From Clostridia bacterium (GTDB lineage Bacteria; Bacillota; Clostridia; Oscillospirales; CAG-272), in NCBI GenBank assembly GCA_017382555.1, contig JAFOAB010000079.1, positions 1 through 11,799 on the forward strand: a DNA stretch of 11,799 nucleotides. Reading direction: 5' to 3'. The notes below the pieces were generated by a model. That model was not told the DNA's origin. It searched no databases and saw only the letters and a list, made by a program, of their open reading frames with translations. Positions within the stretch are counted from its first letter, which is position 1; each line of letters begins with the position of its first letter. Shown piece after piece: positions 6,237 to 11,799 of this stretch. Position numbers and translations under genes: made by a program.

Positions 6237-7454
6237 TTACTTGATGGGGTAATTTTCGAGGATATAATCCATATCCTTGTCTCCGCGTCCCGAGAGGCAA
6301 ATAAGCACGGACCCCTTGCCCATGGTCTTTGCAAGCTTCATACCGTAGGCAACTGCGTGGCTGCTTTCGATTGCGGGGATGATACCCTCGAGGCGAGAGA
6401 GGGTGAAGAACGCGTCTATCGTTTCCTCATCGTTTACAACGTCGTACTTAACTCTGCCGAGATCGTGGAGGAATGCGTGCTCGGGGCCGGAGGAGGGGTA
6501 ATCAAGACCGCTTGCAACGGAGTAAACGGGAGCGGGATCGCCGTTCTCGTCCTTGAGCATAAGGCTGTTGAAGCCGTGCATAACTCCCTCGGTGCCGTAT
6601 TGGAGGCTTGCGGCGTGGTCGCCGAGCTTGGTGCCTCTGCCGAGAGGCTCAACGCCGTAAATATCAACGGGATCGTTTAAGAAGCCCGCAAACATACCCA
6701 TGGAGTTGGAGCCGCCGCCAACGCAGGCAACGACAGCATCGGGAAGCTCGCCCGTCATTTCAAGGAACTGAGAACGCGCCTCAATACCCACAACGCTCTG
6801 GAAATCGCGCACCATCATCGGGAACGGATGAGGGCCGACAACGGAGCCGATGCAGTAGATGGCATCCTTATACTCGCGCGCATAAGCGGCGAATGCGGCA
6901 TCAACCGCCTCCTTGAGAGTCTGCAGACCGTGGGTTACCTCCACAACGTTTGCGCCGAGTATCTTCATACGTGCAACGTTTGGAGCCTGCTTCTTGATAT
7001 CAACGCTACCCATATAAATATCGCACTCAAGTCCGAAGTATGCCGCCGCGGTAGCAAGGGCAACACCGTGCTGACCTGCGCCCGTTTCCGCAATTACCTT
7101 CTTCTTGCCCATGTACTTTGCAAGAAGAGCCTCACCCATACAGTGGTTTAATTTGTGTGCGCCGGTGTGGTTAAGATCCTCGCGCTTAACGTAGAGCTGT
7201 ACGTTGCCAAGCGAAGCGGAAAGGCGCTCGAGGTGAGAGATAGGCGTGGGTCTGCCCTGAAAATCCTTGCGAATGCGACGAAGCTCTGCAATGAACTTGG
7301 AGGACTTGCAGATTGTGAAGTATGCCTCGTTTATCTCCGCCATAGCCTTTTTAAGCTCCTCGGAGATATACGCGCCGCCGTAGGGACCGTAATAGCCCTC
7401 GGCATTAGGGTAATTTTTGAGATAAGTATCAAAATCGATTCCGTTGTAGATCAT
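6237..7454 (-). CDS. trpB: Tryptophan synthase beta chain, stand-alone trpB
   Basis: A 405-aa PLP enzyme that joins indole and L-serine to give tryptophan. It is the TrpB1 type, with normal length. It begins with YYGPYGGAYISEEL and has GRPTPISHLERLS. The Schiff-base lysine is in REDLNHTGAHKLNH (near 92-105), the catalytic glutamate in AETGAGQHGVALATA, and the PLP phosphate-binding loop is GGGSNSMGMF. Also present are the GVEPLGRGTKLGDHAASL and GLDYPSSGPEHAFLHD blocks and the C-terminal CLSGRGDKDMDYI. AAGGAG (7462-7467) lies 7 nt from the ATG. No trpA, trpC or other trp gene is in the window; the neighbours are unrelated. The 5' leader is a tryptophan-type T-box with its own promoter, so expression should rise when uncharged tRNA-Trp accumulates. 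Without trpA nearby it may serve indole salvage, or trpA may lie elsewhere. Confidence 0.96.
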   Translation of the reverse strand: MIYNGIDFDTYLKNYPNAEGYYGPYGGAYISEELKKAMAEINEAYFTICKSSKFIAELRRIRKDFQGRPTPISHLERLSASLGNVQLYVKREDLNHTGAHKLNHCMGEALLAKYMGKKKVIAETGAGQHGVALATAAAYFGLECDIYMGSVDIKKQAPNVARMKILGANVVEVTHGLQTLKEAVDAAFAAYAREYKDAIYCIGSVVGPHPFPMMVRDFQSVVGIEARSQFLEMTGELPDAVVACVGGGSNSMGMFAGFLNDPVDIYGVEPLGRGTKLGDHAASLQYGTEGVMHGFNSLMLKDENGDPAPVYSVASGLDYPSSGPEHAFLHDLGRVKYDVVNDEETIDAFFTLSRLEGIIPAIESSHAVAYGMKLAKTMGKGSVLICLSGRGDKDMDYILENYPIK

Positions 7455-7512
7455 TTTCTTTCTCCTTGTGTTAGGGTAGAAGCTTACTCCAATTCATTAT
7501 CTAGCGAAGCGC

Positions 7513-7611
7513 TCAACCGCCGTCATCCTTGAGCGGAGAGCCTTGAGATCCTTCGGTCGCTACGCTCCCTCGAGGATGACACAAGGCTCGAAGCGAAGGA
7601 TCTGCGGTTGA
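7513..7611 (+). repeat. Palindromic repeat, GATCCTTCG/TGTCATCCT family, copy B
   Basis: A 99-bp imperfect palindrome in the trpB leader, downstream of the T-box terminator and upstream of the trpB ribosome site. Outer arms are TCAACCGC (7513-7520) and GCGGTTGA (7604-7611); variable inner arms are GAGCCTTG (7538-7545) and CAAGGCTC (7582-7589). Both pairs are perfect and both differ from the arms of the other copies. It is same-oriented with copies A and D. Confidence 0.85.
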
Positions 7612-7658
7612 CTAAGCTTAATGAAATCGAAGTTTAACTACTCCCGAATATTTTAAAT

Positions 7659-7702
7659 AAAAAATCCTCGGCTGAACGCCGCTGTGCGTTCACTGCCAAG
7701 GA
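7659..7702 (-). terminator. Intrinsic terminator of the trpB T-box leader
   Basis: On the minus strand a G+C-rich hairpin (7665-7702; TCCTTGGC...TGAACGC paired with GCGTTCA...CCGAGGA) is followed by six T (7664-7659). Its 5' arm shares the TCCTT needed by the antiterminator, as expected for a T-box switch. Confidence 0.85.
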
Positions 7703-7935
7703 CGAATAATACTATCCGCGGTGCCACCTTGATTCACGGTATTCCGTGCACTTACGGGTACAATCATACCCTCGGCCACTAACGCGTGCCCTACGTTGCA
7801 GAATACTCGGGGCTTTTGCGTCTCCCCTTTGACTGCACCCTCCGCGGTCCATTTGACGGCTTGTTTCCTGCCTGCATCCCAGCCACGCAAGCTCTCTGTG
7901 AGGTCATCACCGACGTTATCTCCGCATCAACGGTT
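7665..7935 (-). promoter_or_regulatory. T-box leader (tRNA-Trp sensing) of trpB
   Basis: Read on the minus strand, the T-box motif AAGGTGGCACCGCGGAT is at 7730-7714. It contains the bulge bases TGGC that pair with the tRNA 3' end GCCA; C here fits discriminator G, as in bacterial tRNA-Trp. Upstream lie stem I with the CACAGAGAGC and GCTGGGATGCAGG segments and a specifier region reading AAATGGACC; the proposed codon TGG (7851-7849) is tryptophan and is followed by A, as is usual. A stem III region lies between. The antiterminator (AAGG...CGTCCTT) and the terminator are mutually exclusive. With trpB downstream, all three clues agree on tryptophan. Stem boundaries are approximate because no folding program was run. 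Confidence 0.92.
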
Positions 7936-7941
7936 TAATTT

Positions 7942-7970
7942 AGTATGGCATATTTTTGCGAATTTGTCAA
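7942..7970 (-). promoter_or_regulatory. Promoter of the T-box-trpB transcript
   Basis: On the minus strand a perfect TTGACA (7965-7970), a 17-bp spacer and CATACT (7942-7947) preceded by TGC, an extended -10. The predicted start of transcription near 7935 coincides with the beginning of the T-box leader. Confidence 0.8.
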
Positions 7971-8023
7971 TAGATTTTATAATATTTACACCGCCGTAAT
8001 AATCGGGGAGGCGTGTTATCATT

Positions 8024-8130
8024 TAAACCCACCGCGAGATCCTTCGCTTCAATGCGCCCGCGTGTCATTCTTGAGCGAAGCGAAGAATCCCGTGGGCGCA
8101 TTTACTTGAGGATGACACGCGGCGGGTTTA
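8024..8130 (-). repeat. Palindromic repeat, GATCCTTCG/TGTCATCCT family, copy C (inverted)
   Basis: A 107-bp palindrome in the opposite orientation to copies A, B and D, 9 bp past the hydrolase stop. Outer arms are TAAACCCACCGCG and CGCGGCGGGTTTA, with one internal mismatch; variable inner arms are AATGCGCCCGCG (8051-8062) and CGTGGGCGCATT (8091-8102), with one wobble. It may end or protect the hydrolase transcript. No separate terminator was found there. Confidence 0.85.
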
Positions 8131-8139
8131 GTCATTAAA

Positions 8140-9075
8140 TCAAATAAAACGGTCAAACCACATTCTCAGCTCTGTCTGCATCGTGGGATTTATCGCGTGG
8201 CCGACGCCCTCGATAAGGCGCAATTCACCGTAGCATCCGCCGCGGCGCACCGCCTTTATGTACTTCTTGGACACAACGGGGTCAACGACAGTGTCCGCAG
8301 TTCCGTGCCAGATCTTGATGGGGCAAGGAGGAATGACGACCTTTTCACCCTTCTCGTTTGTAAAGCTGCGGTTGCTATAGGGCTCAAAGCCCGTGATGTT
8401 TTCGCGGTTAAACTCGCCGTTTTCCATACGGAAGTACTTCAAAACGCGATCCCTCGTACTTATTCCCTGTGCGTTGGGTGTGGTCTTGTCCCACGTGCCG
8501 AGGCAGAAGTGGCCGTCCGCCGTGGTGAAGCTTTCTATATTCATACGCGGGAAATACTCACCTATCGCAAGGCATATGGAGGGGTAAGTGCACGCAAAAT
8601 TGATGGAGGTCTGACCACCCATGGAGCCGCCGTAAAGAAGAACTCTTTCCTCCAGATCGAAGTTTTTGATTGCGTATCTGTACGCCTTGTACATCGCGCT
8701 TACGTGCTCGGGACAGCCCATCGTAACGCCGTGCGGCTCGATGCCGTCGATATCAAGTGCGGCATAGCCGTGGTCAATGCAATCAAGCACGCCCGCAATG
8801 CCGCCCGCGTTGTTCTTTTCCTCATTTACGGTGCTTCCCGCACCGTGGCAGGCAATGATGAGGGGCGTTTTTTCGCCCGTTTTGCCATAGCTTTCGGGCA
8901 AGCAGAGAACGGCGTTTGCCTCCGCCCATTCCTCCCTATCCGTCACCGCGTTTTCAAGCGAGGTGCAGAGGTCGCGGTATCTATTGTAACGAACCTTGAA
9001 ATATATAAGCCTGCGTTCCTTGCCGTCCGAATACGGCTTGCCGTTTGCGCTTATCGGTACAACGTACTTTTCCAT
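8140..9075 (-). CDS. Alpha/beta hydrolase (esterase or peptidase-like), substrate unknown
   Basis: A 311-aa cytosolic alpha/beta-hydrolase. Strand and oxyanion segment TPLIIACHGAGST lies at 70-82, the nucleophile elbow YGGSMGG at 148-154 (S151), the acid in IWHGTADTVVDP (D261, possibly D265) and the histidine in EGVGHAIN (H293). The catalytic triad is therefore complete. A roughly 65-residue N-terminal extension precedes the fold. There is no signal peptide. It resembles the prolyl-oligopeptidase/acetyl-xylan-esterase type of hydrolases, but I cannot name the substrate. I choose the ATG at 9075 because GGAGG (9081-9085) lies 5 nt upstream. A longer reading from an ATG at 9114 has no ribosome site and begins at or before the likely transcription start. 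It is monocistronic and divergent from glgB; the palindrome at 8024-8130 follows its stop. Confidence 0.88.
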   Translation of the reverse strand: MEKYVVPISANGKPYSDGKERRLIYFKVRYNRYRDLCTSLENAVTDREEWAEANAVLCLPESYGKTGEKTPLIIACHGAGSTVNEEKNNAGGIAGVLDCIDHGYAALDIDGIEPHGVTMGCPEHVSAMYKAYRYAIKNFDLEERVLLYGGSMGGQTSINFACTYPSICLAIGEYFPRMNIESFTTADGHFCLGTWDKTTPNAQGISTRDRVLKYFRMENGEFNRENITGFEPYSNRSFTNEKGEKVVIPPCPIKIWHGTADTVVDPVVSKKYIKAVRRGGCYGELRLIEGVGHAINPTMQTELRMWFDRFI

Positions 9076-9097
9076 AATTACCTCCGAGGTTTTTATT

Positions 9098-9127
9098 AGT
9101 ATACATATATTCAATACATTTTGTCAA
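9098..9127 (-). promoter_or_regulatory. Promoter of the alpha/beta hydrolase gene
   Basis: On the minus strand TTGACA (9122-9127), an 18-bp spacer and TATACT (9098-9103), about 22 bp before the start codon. The short leader leaves no room for a longer reading frame. Confidence 0.75.
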
Positions 9128-9154
9128 TAAATACAATTGCTTTTGCTTGTTATA

Positions 9155-9183
9155 TTGTTTTTTTGTTTAGGGTGTGATAAACT
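9155..9183 (+). promoter_or_regulatory. Possible promoter of glgB
   Basis: TTGTTT (9155-9160), a 17-bp spacer and TAAACT (9178-9183) preceded by TGA, an extended -10. Nearby TATATA/TATAAC at 9185-9192 is an alternative -10, so the call is tentative. It lies back to back with the hydrolase promoter. Confidence 0.4.
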
Positions 9184-9220
9184 GTATATAACGAACGGCA
9201 GATCCCAAAAGGAGTACGCT

Positions 9221-11224
9221 ATGGCTTATAAGATTTTTGAACACGATCCATCCCTGCTTCCCTACAAGGCGGATATAGAGCTGCGTATGGCGAACTATGC
9301 GCAAAAAAGAACGGAGCTTGTGGGTAAGAGGGGCAAATTAAAGGATTTTGCCAACGGGCACGAATTTTTCGGCTTCCATAAAACCGAGGACGGCTGGTAT
9401 TACCGCGAATGGGCACCCGCCGCGGACGAAGTGTACCTTACGGGCGATATGGTGGGCTGGAGATGGCTTGATTTGAAGCTTACCCCAATCGGCAACGGCG
9501 CCTTTGAAATCTTCCTGCCGGGAAAAGACGCTCTTTGGAGCGGATGCCACGTGAAGACCATCGTGCGCCATAACGGCGACCTGCTTGAAAGGATACCGCT
9601 TTACGCGCGCCGCGTGGAGCAGGACCCAAGCACGTACGTTTGGTCGGCTGTTATAGTGGACGAGCCCGATTATGAATGGAAAAACACGGACTTTACGCCC
9701 GAAAAGCGCCCCTTTATCTACGAATGCCATATCGGTATGGCGCAGGATAAGGAGGGTGTGGGCACCTACCGCGAGTTTATAGATAATATTTTGCCGCGTA
9801 TAAAGGAAAACGGCTACAACACCCTGCAGATAATGGCGATAATGGAGCATCCCTACTATGGCTCCTTCGGTTATCAGGTATCCTCCTTCTTTGCCGCTTG
9901 CTCGCGCTACGGAACGCCCGCAGAGCTGAAGGAGCTTATCGACACCGCCCACGGAATGGGCATTGCCGTGCTGCTTGACCTTGTGCACAGCCACGCGGTA
10001 AAGAACACCGCCGAGGGCATAAACGAGTTTGACGGAACGGTGTACCAATTCTTCCACGAGGGCGCAAGGGGCGACCACCCCGCATGGAGCACCAAGCTTT
10101 TCGATTACGGCAAAAACGAGGTGCTTCACTTCTTACTCTCCAATCTTAAATTCTGGCTGGAGGAATATCACTTCGACGGCTTCCGCTTTGACGGTGTTAC
10201 CTCCATGCTTTACCACGATCACGGGCTTGGCGTTTCCTTTTCCGACTATTCCAAGTATTTTTCCATGAATACGGATACGGAATCCGTTACCTATCTTCAG
10301 CTTGCAAACGCGCTGATACGCGAGGTGAATCCCAAGGCGATCACGATTGCCGAGGATATGTCGGGTATGCCGGGAATGTGCCTGCCCATAAAGGACGGCG
10401 GCATCGGCTTTGACTTCCGTCTTGCGATGGGTCAGCCCGATATGTGGATAAAGCTCATCAAGGAATATCCCGACGAAAGCTGGGATATGTGGCGCATCTG
10501 GTGCGAGCTGACGGGCTGTCGCGCGGGTGAAAAGAGCATAGGATATGCGGAAAGCCACGATCAGGCGCTTGTAGGCGACAAAACGATAATGTTCCGCCTT
10601 TGCGATGCAAATATGTACACCTCGATGTCCAAGCTGATAGAGGATGCCGTTATCGACAGAGGTATGGCGCTTCACAAGATGATACGCTTTATCACCGCAA
10701 CTGCCGGCGGCGATGGGTATCTCAACTTTATGGGCAACGAGTTCGGCCACCCCGAATGGATAGACTTCCCGCGTGAGGGCAACGGCTGGAGCTATTTCTA
10801 CTGCCGCCGCCAATGGGGACTTGCGGAGCGCGACGATCTGCGCTACGGAGACCTTTACGCATTCGATAAGGCGATGATAAGCCTTGTGCGCGAGGCGGAT
10901 ATGTTAAAAAAGCGCCCGAATTGCCTATTTATCGACGCACAGGCGCAGGTAATCGTGTATGAGCGCGGCGGATACGTGCTTGCGTTCAACTTCAGCCCCA
11001 CAAGCAGCTACGAAAATTACCGCCTGCCCGTACCCGCAAGGGGCAAATATACGGCTGTACTTACAACGGACGAGGCGCGCTTCGGCGGCTTTGACCGCAT
11101 AAGCAAGGAGGCAACGTACCGCTCCACAGCCGAAGCCGAGGGCGAGAGCATCCGCATCTACCTCCCCGCCCGCACCGCCGTGTGCCTTAAAAAGCACACA
11201 GCGAAGGCAACGAAAAATATTTGA
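9221..11224 (+). CDS. glgB: 1,4-alpha-glucan branching enzyme, eukaryotic-type
   Basis: A 667-aa glycogen branching enzyme that cuts an alpha-1,4 chain and rejoins it by an alpha-1,6 bond; cytosolic. A carbohydrate-binding (CBM48-type) domain spans about 45-145 (GWYYREWAPAADEVYLTGDMV). The GH13 barrel follows, with FIYECHIGMAQ (165-175) and LLDLVHSHAVKN (251-262). The nucleophile is in DGFRFDGVTSMLYHDHG (D324), the acid/base glutamate in ITIAEDMSGMPG (E378) and the third acid in YAESHDQALVGDKT (D447). The C-terminal beta domain starts near 560. The HSHAVKN, EGINEFDGT and VTSMLYHDHG wording matches the eukaryotic GBE1-like subgroup (GH13_8) rather than E. coli GlgB, suggesting an old transfer or shared ancestry with Bacteroidota-type enzymes. 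I use the ATG at 9221, 6 nt after GGAG (9211-9214). It is not in a glg operon here and ends at a strong terminator. Confidence 0.95.
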   Translation: MAYKIFEHDPSLLPYKADIELRMANYAQKRTELVGKRGKLKDFANGHEFFGFHKTEDGWYYREWAPAADEVYLTGDMVGWRWLDLKLTPIGNGAFEIFLPGKDALWSGCHVKTIVRHNGDLLERIPLYARRVEQDPSTYVWSAVIVDEPDYEWKNTDFTPEKRPFIYECHIGMAQDKEGVGTYREFIDNILPRIKENGYNTLQIMAIMEHPYYGSFGYQVSSFFAACSRYGTPAELKELIDTAHGMGIAVLLDLVHSHAVKNTAEGINEFDGTVYQFFHEGARGDHPAWSTKLFDYGKNEVLHFLLSNLKFWLEEYHFDGFRFDGVTSMLYHDHGLGVSFSDYSKYFSMNTDTESVTYLQLANALIREVNPKAITIAEDMSGMPGMCLPIKDGGIGFDFRLAMGQPDMWIKLIKEYPDESWDMWRIWCELTGCRAGEKSIGYAESHDQALVGDKTIMFRLCDANMYTSMSKLIEDAVIDRGMALHKMIRFITATAGGDGYLNFMGNEFGHPEWIDFPREGNGWSYFYCRRQWGLAERDDLRYGDLYAFDKAMISLVREADMLKKRPNCLFIDAQAQVIVYERGGYVLAFNFSPTSSYENYRLPVPARGKYTAVLTTDEARFGGFDRISKEATYRSTAEAEGESIRIYLPARTAVCLKKHTAKATKNI

Positions 11225-11244
11225 AAAATATTTAACGATTTTTT

Positions 11245-11289
11245 AAAGGGGCAGTAAAGAAACACAAGTTTCTTTACTGCCCCTTTTTG
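11245..11289 (+). terminator. Intrinsic terminator of glgB
   Basis: A perfect 19-bp stem, AAAGGGGCAGTAAAGAAAC (11245-11263) with its complement at 11268-11286, around an ACAA loop. The 3' arm ends in CCCCTTTTT, which supplies the U-run. It begins 20 bp past the glgB stop. The unusually long perfect stem may also be bidirectional. Confidence 0.9.
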
Positions 11290-11303
11290 CATCTACACGC
11301 AAG

Positions 11304-11321
11304 GGCGATTCACGAATCGCC
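11304..11321. repeat. Small hairpin GGCGATTC-AC-GAATCGCC
   Basis: A perfect 8-bp inverted repeat with a 2-nt loop, 18 bp past the glgB terminator. From memory, short hairpins with this GGCGATTC core are common intergenic repeats in gut Clostridia, but I cannot confirm that here because only one copy is in the window. Confidence 0.5.
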
Positions 11322-11326
11322 GCTAC

Positions 11327-11429
11327 CGCCTGCCGTGTCATCCTTGAGCGGCGGTGCGCTTTTCGAGATTCTTCGCTTCGCTCGAGAATGACACGAAAAG
11401 CGCATCGGAGCGAAGGATCTCGGCGGGCG
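11327..11429 (+). repeat. Palindromic repeat, GATCCTTCG/TGTCATCCT family, copy D
   Basis: A 103-bp palindrome. Outer arms are CGCCTGCCG and CGGCGGGCG (one wobble); variable inner arms TGCGCTTTTCG (11355-11365) and CGAAAAGCGCA (11394-11404) pair perfectly over 11 bp. The conserved blocks are TGTCATCCTTGAGCG, AGATTCTTCG, GAATGACA and GCGAAGGATCT. Confidence 0.85.
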
Positions 11430-11470
11430 AATATGGAATCCACCCCTATAATATATCGACAAAAAACCCT

Positions 11471-11589
11471 GCCGTAGAAAATTCTTTCGTAGGCGAGAAA
11501 GAAAGATAGGCACGGGCGCAGACGTACTTGCGTACGTCAAGGTCGTGCCTGTCGCACACTTTCGATGCATACGGAAGCTTGCTGTCGAA
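11471..11589 (+). repeat. TAGACGAG-type structured repeat, array unit E1
   Basis: First unit of an array after glgB. Constant motifs are TAGGCGAG (11490-11497) and GATGCATACGGAAG (11564-11577). Stems: CTTTCG with CGGAAG; GAAAG (11497-11501) with CTTTC (11559-11563); AGGCACG (11508-11514) with CGTGCCT (11544-11550); tip GACGTAC/GTACGTC (11521-11527/11532-11538) around TTGC. The outer limits are approximate. Confidence 0.75.
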
Positions 11590-11700
11590 GAAAAAATTTC
11601 GTAGACGAGGTGCAACGATGCAAGCAAGGCGAAGTCGTACTTAGCGTACGTCGGCCGCTTGCGAGGGAGCACCGATGTATACGGAGTTTTTCCAGAATTT
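11590..11700 (+). repeat. TAGACGAG-type structured repeat, array unit E2
   Basis: Same layout as E1 but with different paired sequences: TAGACGAG (11602-11609), GATGTATACGGAG (11674-11686), stem GGTGC/GCACC (11609-11613/11669-11673), stem GCAAGC/GCTTGC (11620-11625/11657-11662), tip CGTAC/GTACG (11636-11640/11646-11650). It ends in a T-run (GAGTTTTTCC). Confidence 0.75.
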
Positions 11701-11710
11701 TCAAGGCAAG

Positions 11711-11799
11711 GCTGCCGTAGAAAATTGTTTCGTAGGCGAGAAAGGAAGATAGGTACGGGCGCAGACGTACTTGCGTACGTCAAGGTCGTGCCTGTCGCA
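11711..11799 (+). repeat. TAGACGAG-type structured repeat, array unit E3 (cut by window end)
   Basis: A near-identical copy of the first ~88 bp of E1, with three base differences, so the array alternates E1-type, E2-type, E1-type and continues past the edge. The C-to-T change in its third stem (AGGTACG against AGGCACG) still pairs as a wobble. No gene was seen from 11225 to the end. Confidence 0.8.

Noticed and set aside
7690..7890. A 66-codon minus-strand frame in the trpB leader
   Set aside because: It lies entirely within the T-box RNA, whose structure explains the sequence; no ribosome site.
8197..9099. A 300-codon open frame on the plus strand opposite the hydrolase
   Set aside because: Antisense shadow; the minus-strand frame has a full catalytic triad, ribosome site and promoter.
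9076..9114. A 13-codon N-terminal extension of the hydrolase
   Set aside because: It would start at or before the likely transcription start and lacks a ribosome site; the ATG at 9075 has GGAGG 5 nt upstream.
9137..9220. A 28-codon N-terminal extension of glgB
   Set aside because: It overlaps the predicted promoter; the ATG at 9221 has an AAAAGGAG site and matches the usual family start.
11310..11783. A 157-codon minus-strand frame with an internal peptide repeat
   Set aside because: The peptide repetition simply reflects the DNA repeat units E1 and E3; it also crosses the palindrome at 11327-11429.
11471..11799. The hairpin array as a retron, diversity-generating or integron system
   Set aside because: No reverse transcriptase, integrase or accessory gene is in the window; only the structured repeats are visible.

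Overview
The window looks like a chromosomal segment of a Clostridia-type Bacillota, most likely an uncultured gut or anaerobic lineage. The signs are a strong GGAGG-type ribosome binding site in front of nearly every gene, consensus sigma-A promoters, a T-box leader, a class B sortase, the non-mevalonate isoprenoid enzyme DXS, and dense intergenic palindromic repeats of the sort common in gut Clostridia. The species assignment is inference. No tRNA, rRNA, transposase, phage or CRISPR genes were seen.

Layout. Positions 1-4494 read leftward (minus strand): dxs, then a class B sortase, then rlmA (23S rRNA guanine methyltransferase) overlapping by 4 bp a family 2 glycosyltransferase that runs off the left edge. 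Palindromic repeats fill the dxs-sortase and sortase-rlmA gaps. At 4495-4758 a divergent promoter region drives dxs leftward and a rightward pair: a small membrane-anchored protein of unknown function and trmO (tRNA t6A37 methyltransferase). trmO and trpB converge on a tandem pair of ~132 bp structured repeats at 5953-6233. trpB (minus strand) has no trpA beside it. It is preceded by a complete tryptophan-type T-box leader (specifier TGG, T-box motif, intrinsic terminator, consensus promoter) at about 7659-7970, with a palindromic repeat lodged between the T-box terminator and the trpB start. An alpha/beta hydrolase (minus) and a eukaryotic-type glycogen branching enzyme, glgB (plus), are divergently transcribed from 9076-9220. 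After glgB come a perfect 19-bp intrinsic terminator hairpin, two more palindromic elements, and a tandem array of structured repeats that runs off the right edge.

The genes are mostly housekeeping and do not form one pathway: isoprenoid precursor supply, RNA modification (two methyltransferases), tryptophan synthesis or indole salvage, glycogen synthesis and cell-surface protein anchoring. The unusual content is between the genes. At least three families of palindromic elements occur. In two of them the base-paired arms differ in sequence from copy to copy but stay complementary within each copy, while short unpaired motifs are constant. That covariation-like pattern, above all in the family with a TAGACGAG / GATGYATACGGAG internal loop found downstream of both trmO and glgB, is the best candidate here for an undescribed structured RNA or non-autonomous mobile element.
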